Origin: Anaerolineae bacterium
GTDB lineage: Bacteria > Chloroflexota > Anaerolineae > Aggregatilineales > UBA2796
DNA length: 64,000 nucleotides
NCBI GenBank assembly: GCA_019637615.1
Contig: JAHBVJ010000003.1
Coordinates: forward strand, 281,485-345,484
Reading direction: 5' to 3'
Position numbers and translations under genes: made by a program. The notes under the pieces were generated by a model. It was not told the DNA's origin and made no database searches. It saw only the letters and a list, made by a program, of their open reading frames with translations. Shown here in pieces: positions 40,301 to 48,940 of this stretch (the stretch's first letter is position 1; every line of letters starts with the position of its first letter).

Positions 40301-42715
40301 CGTCGCGACGCCTTCGGTGATCGGCTTTTCTTCCACGTCCCAGTTCCAGACGGTGCGTCCGGTCTCAGGATCAACCGTCTGCGTACTGTGCCACTCGCGC
40401 TCGACCACCTTGATGCTCAACGGCGTATTCGGCAGCACGGTGCTGTCCCAATGTACCGTGATCAGGTCGATCTTCGACTCTTTGCCAGCCGTCCCGACGT
40501 ATTCTTGCGGTTTCGCGCCGATGTAGAACTCGCCTTGATGCACGATCACGTCTTCGCGTCCGGCGATCAACTGCCCGCTCTCATCGATCACGCGGGCTTC
40601 GATGGTGAACTTGCGGCTGCTGCCAGCTTTGCCCAAGTCGGCGGGCAGCTTGATCTCGAAACGACCTTGTGCATCGGTGACGCCTTTGCCCTCGGCAACC
40701 GTGTCGCCGTATGAGGTCTCAAACGCGCCGTAGCCTTCATCCTCGTTGAAGTTGATGAAGCTGTAACCGCCGCCCTGCCCTTTGTACTCGAAGTAGAAAG
40801 GCTGGCTGTAGACGGAATATTCGACCTTAGCGTTGCTGACCGCGCCGCCGAAGAAGAACGAACTCTCCACCGTCACGCTGATCGTGTCGCCTTGCACCAC
40901 AGCCGTCGCGGCGGGCGTCAGCTTGACTTGAAATTCTGGCACGCGGTACTGTGCCACGTTGATCCCGCGCACGAAGGTGGGCGAGTTGTCATCCGCGTTG
41001 AAGCTCGTCGCGCGTGGCTTGACGATGATGCGGTAGTAACCGAGCGGCGCATCTTCCGCGATGGTGAAGCTGTCCGAGAATGTGCCATACGGCGTCACAT
41101 CTACCATTTTCTGGTAGACCACCGTGTCCTGATCGTTGCGCACCTCGACGGGCACGCTCTTGATCGTGCTGATTGTGTACGTCTTGTCGTTCTTGTCGCG
41201 CAGCACGCCACGGAAATACACAGGCTGCCCCGGACGGTACAGTGAACGATCCGAGTACAGGTACGCCGTGATGTCTTGCGACGAGAATTCATCGCTCAGG
41301 TTGAACGACCACGGGCTGAGGCCGTCATCCCAACTCAGCGAGGCCGCGCCGAAGGTCGTGCCATCGCCAAATGTCGAGACATCATTGATGAGCGCCGAGA
41401 TTTCGGTGTACAGCGTTTCCAGACGACCCTGTAACTGCAACGTGGCGATGCCGTTCGAGTCCGAGACTGCTTCGCCTATCTGGGTAGACTTCTGGAAGAA
41501 ATGGACGCGTGCGCCAGAGACAGGTTGACCCGTTTGTAAGTCAGTTACCCACGCCATCAGGCTGCGTTCGCTGGCCTTCAGCGTGATGTTCACGGTCGCC
41601 ACGATCATCAGGTGGCGGATGTCGCCGTAGTACGTGCTGGCGAGTTCGGGCGCAGTGTAGTACAGCAGGTACGCACCGGGCTTCAGCGGGCCGTTGGCCT
41701 CATTCTTGGCGAACTGCGTCTGACCGCCATTGGTGGTGCTGCCGCTGCCTATTGGGCCAATGTAGTAATTGGTCAGATCGCCTTCCGCTGCCCACCCTGT
41801 GATTTTGTTATCGGGGGTCTGCAACTGCCACCACACATAGCCGTCCGAGCATGTCGGGCCGCCGATGATCGCGAATTGCGCACCGGGGTTCAACTGCCCG
41901 ATCTGCTTGCCGGTCAGCCCTGCCGCGTTACGGATGCGGATCGGGCGTGGATCGTCGCTCAACACAATGGCCTGAGCGCCGACCTGAAGGCGTGTTGGTG
42001 GCGCGCCGGGGCATTGGAACGCCGCCGGAGCCGCTGCACCGCTGCTGCCCTCATCCGTGATCGCCAGTAGATCGTAGCGCAAGATGTTGGTCGGGTTTTC
42101 GACCTTCAACGACCACGAGCGCAGGAAGTTGGCCTGATTAGGCGAGTAATCATACGGCAGGCTGTAGCCGCCCTCCGCGAAGGCTTTGAGCAGGTCTTCC
42201 ACAGGCACGCGCCACAGCGACAGATCGATCTGATCAACGTTACGGTGCGTGCTGTATACCCGCGTGATCGGTGTGTACGCGCTGTACAGACCAATCGGCC
42301 CGCCTGTCTTGAGCGAGGCTTCAGCGGGATACGGCGGCGTGCTGAACTTGATCTGAATCTTGTTCGGCGCGACCACATTATACAGGCTGCTGCTGTTGTC
42401 GATCTGGAACGGCGTGCCGTAGATGTCTTTGAAATCCGTCACGTCCAGCGTGATCGTGTAATCGGTGCTCGGCTCTTGGCTGAACCCGACGCGGTACACG
42501 AAGCCGCCGTCATACGCGTCATACGAATCATTATTGAATTTCAGCCCCGGCTCAGGATCGATAGTCACGCGCTTGCCAAAATCCGTGTAATCCATCGGCG
42601 CGGTGAACGTGAACGTGAAACCAGAGGCAGAAACACCAGCATCTCGATTGCGGGGATACGTGTCTTTGATCGTCGGTAGCGTGATCGTGGTGAAGTGCGA
42701 AGCTGGTGTCGGCAC
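37316..42715 (-). CDS. Alpha-2-macroglobulin family protein, main C-terminal part of a frameshifted gene
   Basis: About 1800 residues. Order: BIG_5-like beta domain (PTIKDTYPRNRDAGVSASGFTFTF), an SH3b-like insert (about 250-315, RIRNAAGLTGKQIGQL to GWAAEGDL), MG domains with YLYSDRSLYRPGQPVYFRG, the bait/A2M region, and the thioester domain. Its CTEQ motif is at 38804-38815, within YYPYQCTEQTISRFLPN. A macroglobulin tail follows. These exported proteins trap proteases and link to them through the thioester. The first codon of this frame is a GTG inside a domain and is not a real start: the true N-terminus is at 43711, separated by two frameshifts. Confidence 0.85.
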   Translation of the reverse strand: MPTPASHFTTITLPTIKDTYPRNRDAGVSASGFTFTFTAPMDYTDFGKRVTIDPEPGLKFNNDSYDAYDGGFVYRVGFSQEPSTDYTITLDVTDFKDIYGTPFQIDNSSSLYNVVAPNKIQIKFSTPPYPAEASLKTGGPIGLYSAYTPITRVYSTHRNVDQIDLSLWRVPVEDLLKAFAEGGYSLPYDYSPNQANFLRSWSLKVENPTNILRYDLLAITDEGSSGAAAPAAFQCPGAPPTRLQVGAQAIVLSDDPRPIRIRNAAGLTGKQIGQLNPGAQFAIIGGPTCSDGYVWWQLQTPDNKITGWAAEGDLTNYYIGPIGSGSTTNGGQTQFAKNEANGPLKPGAYLLYYTAPELASTYYGDIRHLMIVATVNITLKASERSLMAWVTDLQTGQPVSGARVHFFQKSTQIGEAVSDSNGIATLQLQGRLETLYTEISALINDVSTFGDGTTFGAASLSWDDGLSPWSFNLSDEFSSQDITAYLYSDRSLYRPGQPVYFRGVLRDKNDKTYTISTIKSVPVEVRNDQDTVVYQKMVDVTPYGTFSDSFTIAEDAPLGYYRIIVKPRATSFNADDNSPTFVRGINVAQYRVPEFQVKLTPAATAVVQGDTISVTVESSFFFGGAVSNAKVEYSVYSQPFYFEYKGQGGGYSFINFNEDEGYGAFETSYGDTVAEGKGVTDAQGRFEIKLPADLGKAGSSRKFTIEARVIDESGQLIAGREDVIVHQGEFYIGAKPQEYVGTAGKESKIDLITVHWDSTVLPNTPLSIKVVEREWHSTQTVDPETGRTVWNWDVEEKPITEGVATTDAEGKAVYGFTPDHGGVYKVLATGRDSKGNQITTSTFLWVAGPDYVPWRQQNSNRIDLKIDKTNFKVGDTASILIASPFQGATKALVTVERGHILKTEVIDMPNNSYVYKLPITADMAPNAFVSVTVMKGVDQSNPVAAFRMGMIGFGVEIDQLKLNIEVTPDKAQAGPRETVNYTIKVTDYAGKPVQAEVGVGLTDLAVLSLLPDTSTPILDHFYAQAGVGVRTSNALNRSVDQQTQEILNTIKGGGGGGPEGGLFEVRQRFVDTPLWQPSVVTDANGMATVSVTLPDNLTTWRLDARAVTLPTGELGTTLVGQTTIDLISTKPLLVRPVTPRFYVRGDKSTLVAIVNNNTDADQQVTVKIETTGVNLMADAEQKATIASKGRQRFEWPIEVQDVSAVGVTFFASSADGKYTDAAKSAVGQGDDKTLPVYKYEAPETVGTSGVIGTEGGERTEGIVLPRRFDVTEGTLDIRLDRSLAAATTTSLDVLKYYPYQCTEQTISRFLPNVATYGALKQLGIDDPAMKADLDGVVSISIQRLYADQKVDGGWGWFASEKSDPNVTAYALIGLTEAQRQGFEVDPVVTEAAIRYLRQQVFDLSARTQTWQINRQAFVLYALAYADAGNYSQLVNLFSVREKLSIYARAYLAMAFQRMDAQNTRYTDALVSDFVNRVILSATGAHWEEEFRDWWNWNTDNRTTALVLKALVQVDPKNQLIPNVVRWLMSARTADAWETTQETAWSVMALTDWMVVTGELKPNYSFDASLNGKELTTSQTASPVNARESVDLQVQVADLLKGDLNRLSINRTGGDGLLYYTAHLNAYLPVDQIQPLSRGMSVTRTYSLVGDKDNKPITQAAVGDNIRVTLTIVAPNDLYYAVIDDPIPAGTEAVDPGLATSAVGQAPQFKNTDPLYEGWGWWWFSKSEFRDDRVVLYATYLPKGTYQYTYTIRAGLAGTYNVIPATGREFYFPEVYGRSAGLLFTLTPTSPENDPLNASN

Positions 42716-42778
42716 CAGTGCCGCGCCCGTCGCGCTGCGTGCAATCGAGCCGTAACATCGACGGTGTACGTAGTACCA

Positions 42779-43711
42779 TTACTCAAATGCGGATCGGAGC
42801 GTGAAGGTGAAGCGTAGATTGTCGTCACTCCACTCGAACTTACCTGTAGCGCGCGTAGTCGGCTTGCCCGCCGTTTGGCCTTGAAGGATGAAGGCTTGTT
42901 CGGTGCTGGCGCGATCCATAGGCTGGCTGAACACCACCGTCACTTTCTGATCCAGCCGCCGCCCTTGCCGGTTGTTATCCGGCTGAATCTCGATCACGGT
43001 GGGCGAAATCGTGGTGAAGGTAGTCACGATGTCGTTTTGCAGCACGCTGCCTGTCACATCCGTCAGCCCTTTGGAAACTGTGATCGTGTACTGCGTGCCG
43101 CCTACCAATGGTGTCATCGGCTTGAAGGTGTAGATCGATGTATTGACCCATTCGCCTTTGCCTTCCGCTGGCGGATCGATCTTGATCGGGCTGGGCAGCG
43201 TGTTCATTTCCTCAACGGGCAACAGCGGCACCACTGGACGGTTGAAGATCACCGTGATCGTGGGCGTCGCTTCTACGTTGTTGGTTTTGTCGGCGGGCAC
43301 GATCTGCGCCACGTCCAAGAAGCCAATCGTGCGCAGTTTGAGCACGAACGTATCGCGGATCGGCGTACCGGCGGTGTTCTTCGCGCCCCCACCAATGCGG
43401 AAGCTGTATTCGGTCGCCCGCTCCAACGCGGCATTGGGTTTAAAGGTCAACGTCTGATCATCTTGCCATGCGAATGTGCCAGCGATGGCGGGTTCGGTCT
43501 GGAAATTAGTTTCCACACTGCCCTTGTCCATCGGCTGGTCGAAATAAAACGAAATGCTGCCGTCAATCGGCAGTTCTTCGCCGCGTACAGGCATGGTATC
43601 GATCACCTGTGGGGCGACCTCGCCTGCGCTGCGCACCGCTGGCACAATGGCGATCAGGCCAACGCTCAGTGCTAACAGCGCTATGAGGAGCACGAGGGGT
43701 TTACGCGTCAT
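42779..43711 (-). CDS. Alpha-2-macroglobulin family protein, N-terminal part
   Basis: 310 residues from the ATG at 43711 (GGAGGAAG 6 bases upstream). The signal peptide is MTRKPLVLLIALLALSVGLIAIVPAVRS, then three BIG_5-like domains (e.g. ISFYFDQPMDKGSV, ITVIFNRPVVPL, VTVVFSQPMDRAS). The frame runs into TAA after FTFTLRSAFE. In the +1 frame the sequence continues as SRSDPHLSNGTTYTVDVTAR, then returns near 42745 to the original frame as ATGAALVPTPASHFTT. So it is one gene of about 2130 codons with two compensating indels. Confidence 0.82.
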   Translation of the reverse strand: MTRKPLVLLIALLALSVGLIAIVPAVRSAGEVAPQVIDTMPVRGEELPIDGSISFYFDQPMDKGSVETNFQTEPAIAGTFAWQDDQTLTFKPNAALERATEYSFRIGGGAKNTAGTPIRDTFVLKLRTIGFLDVAQIVPADKTNNVEATPTITVIFNRPVVPLLPVEEMNTLPSPIKIDPPAEGKGEWVNTSIYTFKPMTPLVGGTQYTITVSKGLTDVTGSVLQNDIVTTFTTISPTVIEIQPDNNRQGRRLDQKVTVVFSQPMDRASTEQAFILQGQTAGKPTTRATGKFEWSDDNLRFTFTLRSAFE

Positions 43712-43971
43712 CAGTCTTCCTCCACACACAAATCACAAAACGGCAATAAAAGTGTTGTTACCCCTAGTATAGGCGAATTCATCCGCGCGCGATCCGATGA
43801 CTAGCACACAGTAGGCAACAGTCTATCTGTCGTATGGCATACGTCAGACTCGCCGCGACATAAAATAAGTTAGCATGTGCAAGTAGGGGCATTGCATAAT
43901 ACTGATAAGCGCATTCGCATGATGTTCCAATTTTCGGTGAAATTGAGCGTCGAACAAGTCAGTTGGAGTGC

Positions 43972-45066
43972 TTAATCCTTATTCGAGGAATTCAGCTCAT
44001 CGAGCCGTTTGACCTGACCACTGCCGTAGACTTCACCAAGCACATTGCTCATCACGCTGGCGACATAGCGCACCGCCGAGATCGCCCGCCCGTAACGCAT
44101 CCGTGTGGGGCCAAAGACGCCGAGCGATCCCATTGAGCTGCCATCGACGCCGTAGCGACTGAGTACGAGGCTGAGATGTCGCACCTCGCTCCAACGCCCG
44201 TTGCCTGCGATCACGACCTGCACATCCCCGATTTGCTGATCCTCATACTCGGACATGATGGCGGTGAGCAAGGTGTGCTGCTCCATGATGCGCAGCGCTT
44301 GGCGGGTGGCTTCGCTCTCCTTCAATTCGGGCAGTAATTCCGACAGGCCGTCACCATAGATGTTAGGCACGAAGGTGTTATCGCGCTCGTCCAGCGTGCG
44401 GATGACGAGATCGAGGATTTCGCGGTTGAGCGTGCTGTCCATCGTGGTCATCTGCGAACGGATTTCGTCGGCGTCTTTGCCCTCGCACAGCGCGTTGAAG
44501 GTGGCTGCCGCCGCGCTGAGATTTTCCTGCGAGAGTGGTTCGCTGAGGGTGAGCATTTGCTGGCGCACGTAACCGCCGTGCAAGACCAACACCATCATCA
44601 CCATGCGTCCCTGCACTGCCAGCAGCGCCATGTGCTTATAGGTGCTGGTAACCGCGCGTGGCGCTGTTACAATCGCGGCGCTCTGCGATGTACGTGCTAG
44701 AGTCGAAACCGCCATTTTCAGCCACGACTCCAATTCGCTCGGCGCTTCTTGGAAGTCTTCCACGATGTCTTTTTGTTCAGTGGCGGTCAATTCATCGGCA
44801 TCGAGCAAGCGTTTGACGAAGTAGCGATAACCAACTTCAGTCGGGACGCGTCCCGCCGAATGGTGTGGTGCAGTGATCATGCCTAGTTCTTCAAGCGCCG
44901 CCATATCGTTACGAATGGTAGCGCTGCTGACCGCTGGTAGATAGCGTTCGGCTAACAACTTGCTACCTACTGGATCGGGTTTGTTGATATACTCTCGGAC
45001 AATCAGGGCAAGAATTCGTTCCTGCCGTTCAGTAAGTTCCGGTAACCCCAAAGCGTCAGTGTTCAT
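43972..45066 (-). CDS. hrcA: Heat-inducible transcription repressor HrcA
   Basis: 364 residues. N-terminal winged helix: LTERQERILALIVREYINKPDPVGSKLLAERYLPAVSSATIRNDMAALEELGMI, followed by SAGRVPTEVGYRYFV, both signature HrcA segments. The GAF-like core and the end GSMGSLGVFGPTRMRYGRAISAVRYVASVM also match. It represses groE/dnaK-type operons through CIRCE sites. No CIRCE and no chaperone operon are visible in this window. Ribosome site weak (AGGG 10 bases away). Divergent from trxA. Good promoter at 45105-45133. Confidence 0.93.
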   Translation of the reverse strand: MNTDALGLPELTERQERILALIVREYINKPDPVGSKLLAERYLPAVSSATIRNDMAALEELGMITAPHHSAGRVPTEVGYRYFVKRLLDADELTATEQKDIVEDFQEAPSELESWLKMAVSTLARTSQSAAIVTAPRAVTSTYKHMALLAVQGRMVMMVLVLHGGYVRQQMLTLSEPLSQENLSAAAATFNALCEGKDADEIRSQMTTMDSTLNREILDLVIRTLDERDNTFVPNIYGDGLSELLPELKESEATRQALRIMEQHTLLTAIMSEYEDQQIGDVQVVIAGNGRWSEVRHLSLVLSRYGVDGSSMGSLGVFGPTRMRYGRAISAVRYVASVMSNVLGEVYGSGQVKRLDELNSSNKD

Positions 45067-45104
45067 AGGGACACAACCCTGTCAACAGATGGGTGGTACG
45101 CCGG

Positions 45105-45133
45105 ATTATGGTGGCAAGCCCACTGCTTGTCAA
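45105..45133 (-). promoter_or_regulatory. hrcA promoter
   Basis: On the minus strand TTGACA (45128-45133), 17-base spacer, CATAAT (45105-45110). Leader about 30-35 bases. Confidence 0.65.
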
Positions 45134-45178
45134 GTCAAAAGCATCTAAGGAGCGCTGGAAAGAGCGCAGGAGCAGGAT

Positions 45179-45520
45179 ATGGGTCATTTCACGTTTGAAG
45201 TCAGTGACGACACTTTTCAGGAGGATGTGCTTAAATCAGGCACGCCCGTACTCGTAGATTTCTGGGCAGAATGGTGCGGCCCCTGTAAGATGATCGCGCC
45301 GTTCGTAGATGAGATCGCCAAGGAATTGAACGGGAACATGAAGGTCGCCAAGATGGACGTGGACGCCAACCCGAACACGCCGATGATGTATGACATTCAG
45401 GGTATCCCGACGCTCATCCTGTTCAAGAACGGTCAGCCAGTGCAGCGCATCGTGGGCTTCCGTCCGAAGGACAGCTTGATGAAGGACATCCGTCCCCACA
45501 TCGAAATGGCGAAGGCGTAA
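45179..45520 (+). CDS. trxA: Thioredoxin
   Basis: 113 residues. The active site is WAEWCGPCKMIAP, with cis-Pro in GIPTLILFKNG; the fold is complete and no signal peptide is present. It reduces cytoplasmic disulfides, including peroxiredoxins such as the Bcp encoded at 27.3 kb. GCAGGAG lies 7 bases before the ATG. Single-gene unit closed by a strong bidirectional terminator. Confidence 0.95.
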   Translation: MGHFTFEVSDDTFQEDVLKSGTPVLVDFWAEWCGPCKMIAPFVDEIAKELNGNMKVAKMDVDANPNTPMMYDIQGIPTLILFKNGQPVQRIVGFRPKDSLMKDIRPHIEMAKA

Positions 45521-45540
45521 CACGCGCCCATTAAGACAAA

Positions 45541-45575
45541 AAACAGCCACCCGCAGGATATGTTGGGTGGCTGTT
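45541..45575. terminator. Strong bidirectional terminator after trxA
   Basis: AAACAGCCACCC (45541-45552) pairs with GGGTGGCTGTTT (45564-45575), a 12-base perfect stem. Plus strand continues TCTATTTTT; minus strand continues TTTGTCTT. It also closes the minus-strand sugar ABC operon. Confidence 0.88.
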
Positions 45576-45664
45576 TCTATTTTTGGGGCTTTCCGCTGCT
45601 CGGATGCGTAGTCAATTTTTGAGCGTAAGTACAGCGATACTCTGGATCAGATGACGGCAGAATT

Positions 45665-46450
45665 TCACTGTGCGTACTCATTCACCTCTTTTGCCCCGGT
45701 CATAATCGCCACTGCATCCGACATTGTATAGTCTTTGGGCTTGATCACCGCGACACGCCTGCCGAGCCGTTGAATATGGATGCAATCAGCGAGTTCAAAC
45801 ACATGTGGCATGTTGTGGCTGATGAGGATGATGGGTAATCCCCGATCACGGATTTTCCGGATCAAGTCGATGACCATCCCTGATTCCTTAACACCAAGCG
45901 CTGCCATCGGTTCATCCATGATGACGACTTTGCTGGCGAAGGCCGCGCTACGTGCTACCGCAACCCCTTGCGCCTGACCACCGGACAACGTTTCGACATT
46001 CTGCGTGACCGACGGAATCCGGAACTTCAATTCACTCATATGCTCTTGCGCCTGTTGCAGCATCTGCTTCTTATCGAGCATCCGAAACACTGACCCCAAT
46101 ATACCGGGGCGACGGATCTCACGTCCGAGGAACAGATTCTCAACAATCGTCATGGCTGGTGCGACCGCCAGATTCTGGTAAACGGTTTCGATGCCCTGAC
46201 GCCGCGCATCGCTGGGGCTGTTGAAGCGAATCGGCTGTCCGTTCAGGAAGATTTCGCCTTTATCCGGCTGAATCGCACCCGACAGAACTTTGATCAGGGT
46301 CGATTTGCCCGCGCCGTTGTCGCCAATCACGGCTAACACTTGACCAGCGTACACTTCGAGATCGGCATTTTCTAAGGCGACGACATGACCATAATGTTTC
46401 GTAAGTCCCTTGGCGGCGAGGACAGGAACCCGTTGTTCTTGGGACATCAT
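45665..46450 (-). CDS. Sugar (ribose/xylose-type) ABC transporter ATP-binding protein
   Basis: 261 residues from the first of two ATGs (46450, GAGG 8 bases upstream). Walker A GDNGAGKST, signature LSGGQAQGVAVARSAAF, Walker B VVIMDEPMAALG, H-loop ILISHNMP. Unlike RbsA/XylG, which carry two ATPase halves, this has one, like FrcA-type subunits, and would work as a homodimer. The signature LSGGQ-AQ (usual LSGGQ-RQ) is a small deviation found in this branch. Last gene of the minus-strand operon SBP-permease-ATPase. Confidence 0.9.
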   Translation of the reverse strand: MMSQEQRVPVLAAKGLTKHYGHVVALENADLEVYAGQVLAVIGDNGAGKSTLIKVLSGAIQPDKGEIFLNGQPIRFNSPSDARRQGIETVYQNLAVAPAMTIVENLFLGREIRRPGILGSVFRMLDKKQMLQQAQEHMSELKFRIPSVTQNVETLSGGQAQGVAVARSAAFASKVVIMDEPMAALGVKESGMVIDLIRKIRDRGLPIILISHNMPHVFELADCIHIQRLGRRVAVIKPKDYTMSDAVAIMTGAKEVNEYAQ

Positions 46451-46475
46451 CTTTTTTACCTCAATAAGTACGCGA

Positions 46476-47456
46476 TCATCTTTTTGCCCGCTGCGATAGC
46501 TGGTCAACGGATACCGCAAGAATCACCAAGATACCAGTGATGAGCACTTGATAGATCGAAGGGATACCCATCAGTTGCAGGCCGTTGCGGAAGACACCGA
46601 CGATCAACGAGCCAATCAGCGTCCCAAGCACATTACCACGTCCGCCGAACAAACTCGTGCCGCCGAGGACGACTGCCGTGATGCTATCCAAGTTGGCAGT
46701 CTGCCCCGCGTTCGGATCGCCCACCCCGGTACGACCGATCAGCAGCAGTCCGGCGAACCCATAAAATACGCCAGCCAGCGTATACGCGGCAATCAGCAGC
46801 CGCTCTGTCGGGATACCCATCAAGCGGGTGGCTTCCGGATTGTTGCCTAATGCATAGATATGTCGTCCAAACGGTGTTTCACGGAGGACAAACCACATCA
46901 AGAAGAACAGCAGCAACATCATGACGGTGCCGTAAGAGATGCTGGTCGTGTCAATCTTGAAGATGTTGCCAAAAAAGGTTTGCTCATCTGCCGCCACTCT
47001 GGTTTCGACGGTATAGATCAGCGATAGGGCGAAGGCGATATTCAGCGTGCCAAGCGTGACAATGAACGGCGGCAGTCGCAGCCGCGTCACCAACAGACCA
47101 TTCAAAAACCCGAAGCCAGCCGTGACGAGAAAGCCAGCGAAGATCGCCACGTAAGGATTGACGCCGTTCACGGTCGAAATGCCGACCATGATCAGCGATC
47201 CCAACGTCATGACGGCTCCGTTGGAAAGGTCAATTCCTGCCGTCAAAATAATGATCGTTTGACCAATCGCCAAGACGGCTACCCAACCCGACTGTTGAAA
47301 AATCAGGGAGATATTCGATCCAGTAAAAAATCGATCAGTTTGTGTACTAAAAAAGAGGCAGGCCAATAACAGCGCTAAAAAGGGGCCAACCGTCGGGGTA
47401 AGCAAGAGTTCTCGTACCCGCGCAAGAAACGGCACCTGCTCGACGTTTTCGCTCAT
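46476..47456 (-). CDS. Sugar (ribose-type) ABC transporter permease
   Basis: 326 residues, 8-10 hydrophobic spans. Signature pieces: IGQTIIILTAGIDLSNGAVMTLGSLIMVG, NPEATRLMGIPTERLLIAAYTLAGVFYGFAGLLLIGRTGVGDPNAGQTANLDSITAVVLGGTSLFGGRGNVLGTLIGSLIVGVFRNGLQLMG. These match the RbsC/FrcC/XylH family. GAGGA is before the ATG. It forms the channel for the sugar captured by the adjacent binding protein. Two copies would pair with the ATPase encoded 25 bases downstream. Confidence 0.92.
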   Translation of the reverse strand: MSENVEQVPFLARVRELLLTPTVGPFLALLLACLFFSTQTDRFFTGSNISLIFQQSGWVAVLAIGQTIIILTAGIDLSNGAVMTLGSLIMVGISTVNGVNPYVAIFAGFLVTAGFGFLNGLLVTRLRLPPFIVTLGTLNIAFALSLIYTVETRVAADEQTFFGNIFKIDTTSISYGTVMMLLLFFLMWFVLRETPFGRHIYALGNNPEATRLMGIPTERLLIAAYTLAGVFYGFAGLLLIGRTGVGDPNAGQTANLDSITAVVLGGTSLFGGRGNVLGTLIGSLIVGVFRNGLQLMGIPSIYQVLITGILVILAVSVDQLSQRAKR

Positions 47457-47557
47457 TTTTCCTCACAAGAAAGGATGGTACAAGTAAATTACTCGTACCA
47501 TCCCAGCATATTAGGTATGCTACAACGAATTGTACTTAGTTCGACTGGCGACCGTGC

Positions 47558-48661
47558 TTAGTTAGCGGGGGTCGCTTCCGGCGTGGCTTCGCTAGGCGAC
47601 ATAATGCCAGCGGCAGCGTCGGCCTTCATCGCTGCGTCGAGTTCACCGTCAGTCGGCGTACCCCAGCAGTTCTGCACACCGAAAACGCTACCTTGACTCT
47701 CGACACCCGGTAGCGGCTTGACAGTGAGGAGTGTCACGCCGGTATCGGTGTAGCCGGAGGGCTTGGTGCCGTCTGTCGCATACTTGACCACAGCTTCAAC
47801 GCCCATCGCCGCCATTTTCAGCGGGTACTGTTGCGAAGTCGCGGCAATCTTGCCCGAAATCACGTATTCAACACCGGGCGAGCAACCACCGTCTACAGAA
47901 ACGATCATGACGTCGTTGGCCTTGCCAGCCTTTTCAATGGCGGTGTAGGCACCAGCGGCGGTCGGTTCGTTGATCGTGTACACCAAGTTGATGTCCGGGT
48001 CTTTGCTCAGGCAGTTCTCCATAGCGGTTTGACCCTTGGATTGGTTGCCTTCGGTGGTTCCATCTTCGCATACGATGGAAGGATCATCCGACTTGATGCC
48101 GAAACCCTCTAGGAACCCGTCATGGCGCAGTTGGCTGACCGTGATACCAGTTTGCAGATTGAGCGTCGCGATCTTGACGGGCTTGCCAGCGAAGGCAGCT
48201 TTCGCATACTGACCGATCAGTAAACCAGCCTTGAAGTTGTCCGTCGCGAACAGGGCGTCGGTCGCATCTTCTGGGTCGGTCGGCGTGTCGAGCGCGATGA
48301 CGAGTACGCCAGCTTCGCGCGCTTTCTTGATCGCGGGCACAATAGCCTTGGTCTGGCTAGGCACGAGCAGGATGCCCTTCACGCCTGCGGTAACCATATT
48401 CTCGATAGCCGTGACCTGACTGTCATTGTCGCCGTCAAATTTACCAGCGGCGGTCACTAACTTGGCACCGAGCTTGTCGGCAACAGCCTGCGCGCCTTCG
48501 CGCATCTTGACGAAGAAGGGGTTGGTTTCGGTCTTGGTAATGAGGCCGACGGTAATCTCGGATTGCGCTTTGAGTGGCGTCTGTGTGGCGAAGGAGGCAA
48601 AAGCGAATACTAATAAGGTGACTGTCAGCAACAGTCTTTTCATCGTAAAATGGGTGAACAT
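47558..48661 (-). CDS. Sugar ABC transporter substrate-binding protein (ribose type)
   Basis: 367 residues. AGGAA lies 9 bases before the ATG at 48661; the ATG at 48643 (MKRLLLTV...) is an alternative. Signal peptide to about Ala30 (FASFATQTPLKAQ). Then a family-4 receptor: ITVGLITKTETNPFFVKMREGAQAVADKLG, GILLVPSQTKAIVPAIKKAREAGVLVIALDTPTDP and VDGGCSPGVEYVISGKIAATSQQYP. The tail ends GIMSPSEATPEATPAN, very like the tail of the unrelated Liv-type receptor at 53.5 kb. Divergent from its LacI regulator. Fructose, ribose or a similar monosaccharide is likely. Confidence 0.9.
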   Translation of the reverse strand: MFTHFTMKRLLLTVTLLVFAFASFATQTPLKAQSEITVGLITKTETNPFFVKMREGAQAVADKLGAKLVTAAGKFDGDNDSQVTAIENMVTAGVKGILLVPSQTKAIVPAIKKAREAGVLVIALDTPTDPEDATDALFATDNFKAGLLIGQYAKAAFAGKPVKIATLNLQTGITVSQLRHDGFLEGFGIKSDDPSIVCEDGTTEGNQSKGQTAMENCLSKDPDINLVYTINEPTAAGAYTAIEKAGKANDVMIVSVDGGCSPGVEYVISGKIAATSQQYPLKMAAMGVEAVVKYATDGTKPSGYTDTGVTLLTVKPLPGVESQGSVFGVQNCWGTPTDGELDAAMKADAAAGIMSPSEATPEATPAN

Positions 48662-48824
48662 TATTTTCTATTCCTGATTCTTCTGCGATCCGGTTTTGCG
48701 AGAACGCGAGATGAAACGAAAAACGGTCTAACTTCAGAGAATTGCTGGCGACTTCCCCTTTCTGGCAAACATCCACCGATTGGCCCATTAAGGGCAGACA
48801 TAACTGTCTCGACCTACATCTTGT

Positions 48825-48852
48825 AGTATATGGAATTTGTGGAAAGTGTCAA
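48825..48852 (-). promoter_or_regulatory. Promoter of the ribose-type ABC operon
   Basis: On the minus strand TTGACA (48847-48852), 16-base spacer, TATACT (48825-48830). The leader is about 155 bases. The LacI operator ends on the -35 box. Confidence 0.78.
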
Positions 48853-48865
48853 GAAATCGATTTCT
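48852..48865. promoter_or_regulatory. LacI operator 1 (ribose-type operon)
   Basis: AGAAATCGATTTCT is a perfect 14-base palindrome centred on CG, the standard LacI-family form. It touches the -35 box of the ABC operon. Confidence 0.75.
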
Positions 48866-48940
48866 AGAAGATTTGCGTCTGTTTTCATGCTAAAATCCTA
48901 CTAATCTATAGAGTATCTCGTTTCAGCGATGTTCGATTTA

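Noticed and set aside
38420..40714. 764-codon open frame on the plus strand opposite the macroglobulin gene
   Set aside because: Its composition (Arg/His/Leu-rich, no fold pattern) is that of an antisense shadow. The minus-strand frame has clear macroglobulin motifs.
43972..45180. CIRCE element near hrcA
   Set aside because: No TTAGCACTC-N9-GAGTGCTAA or near match is seen in this region.
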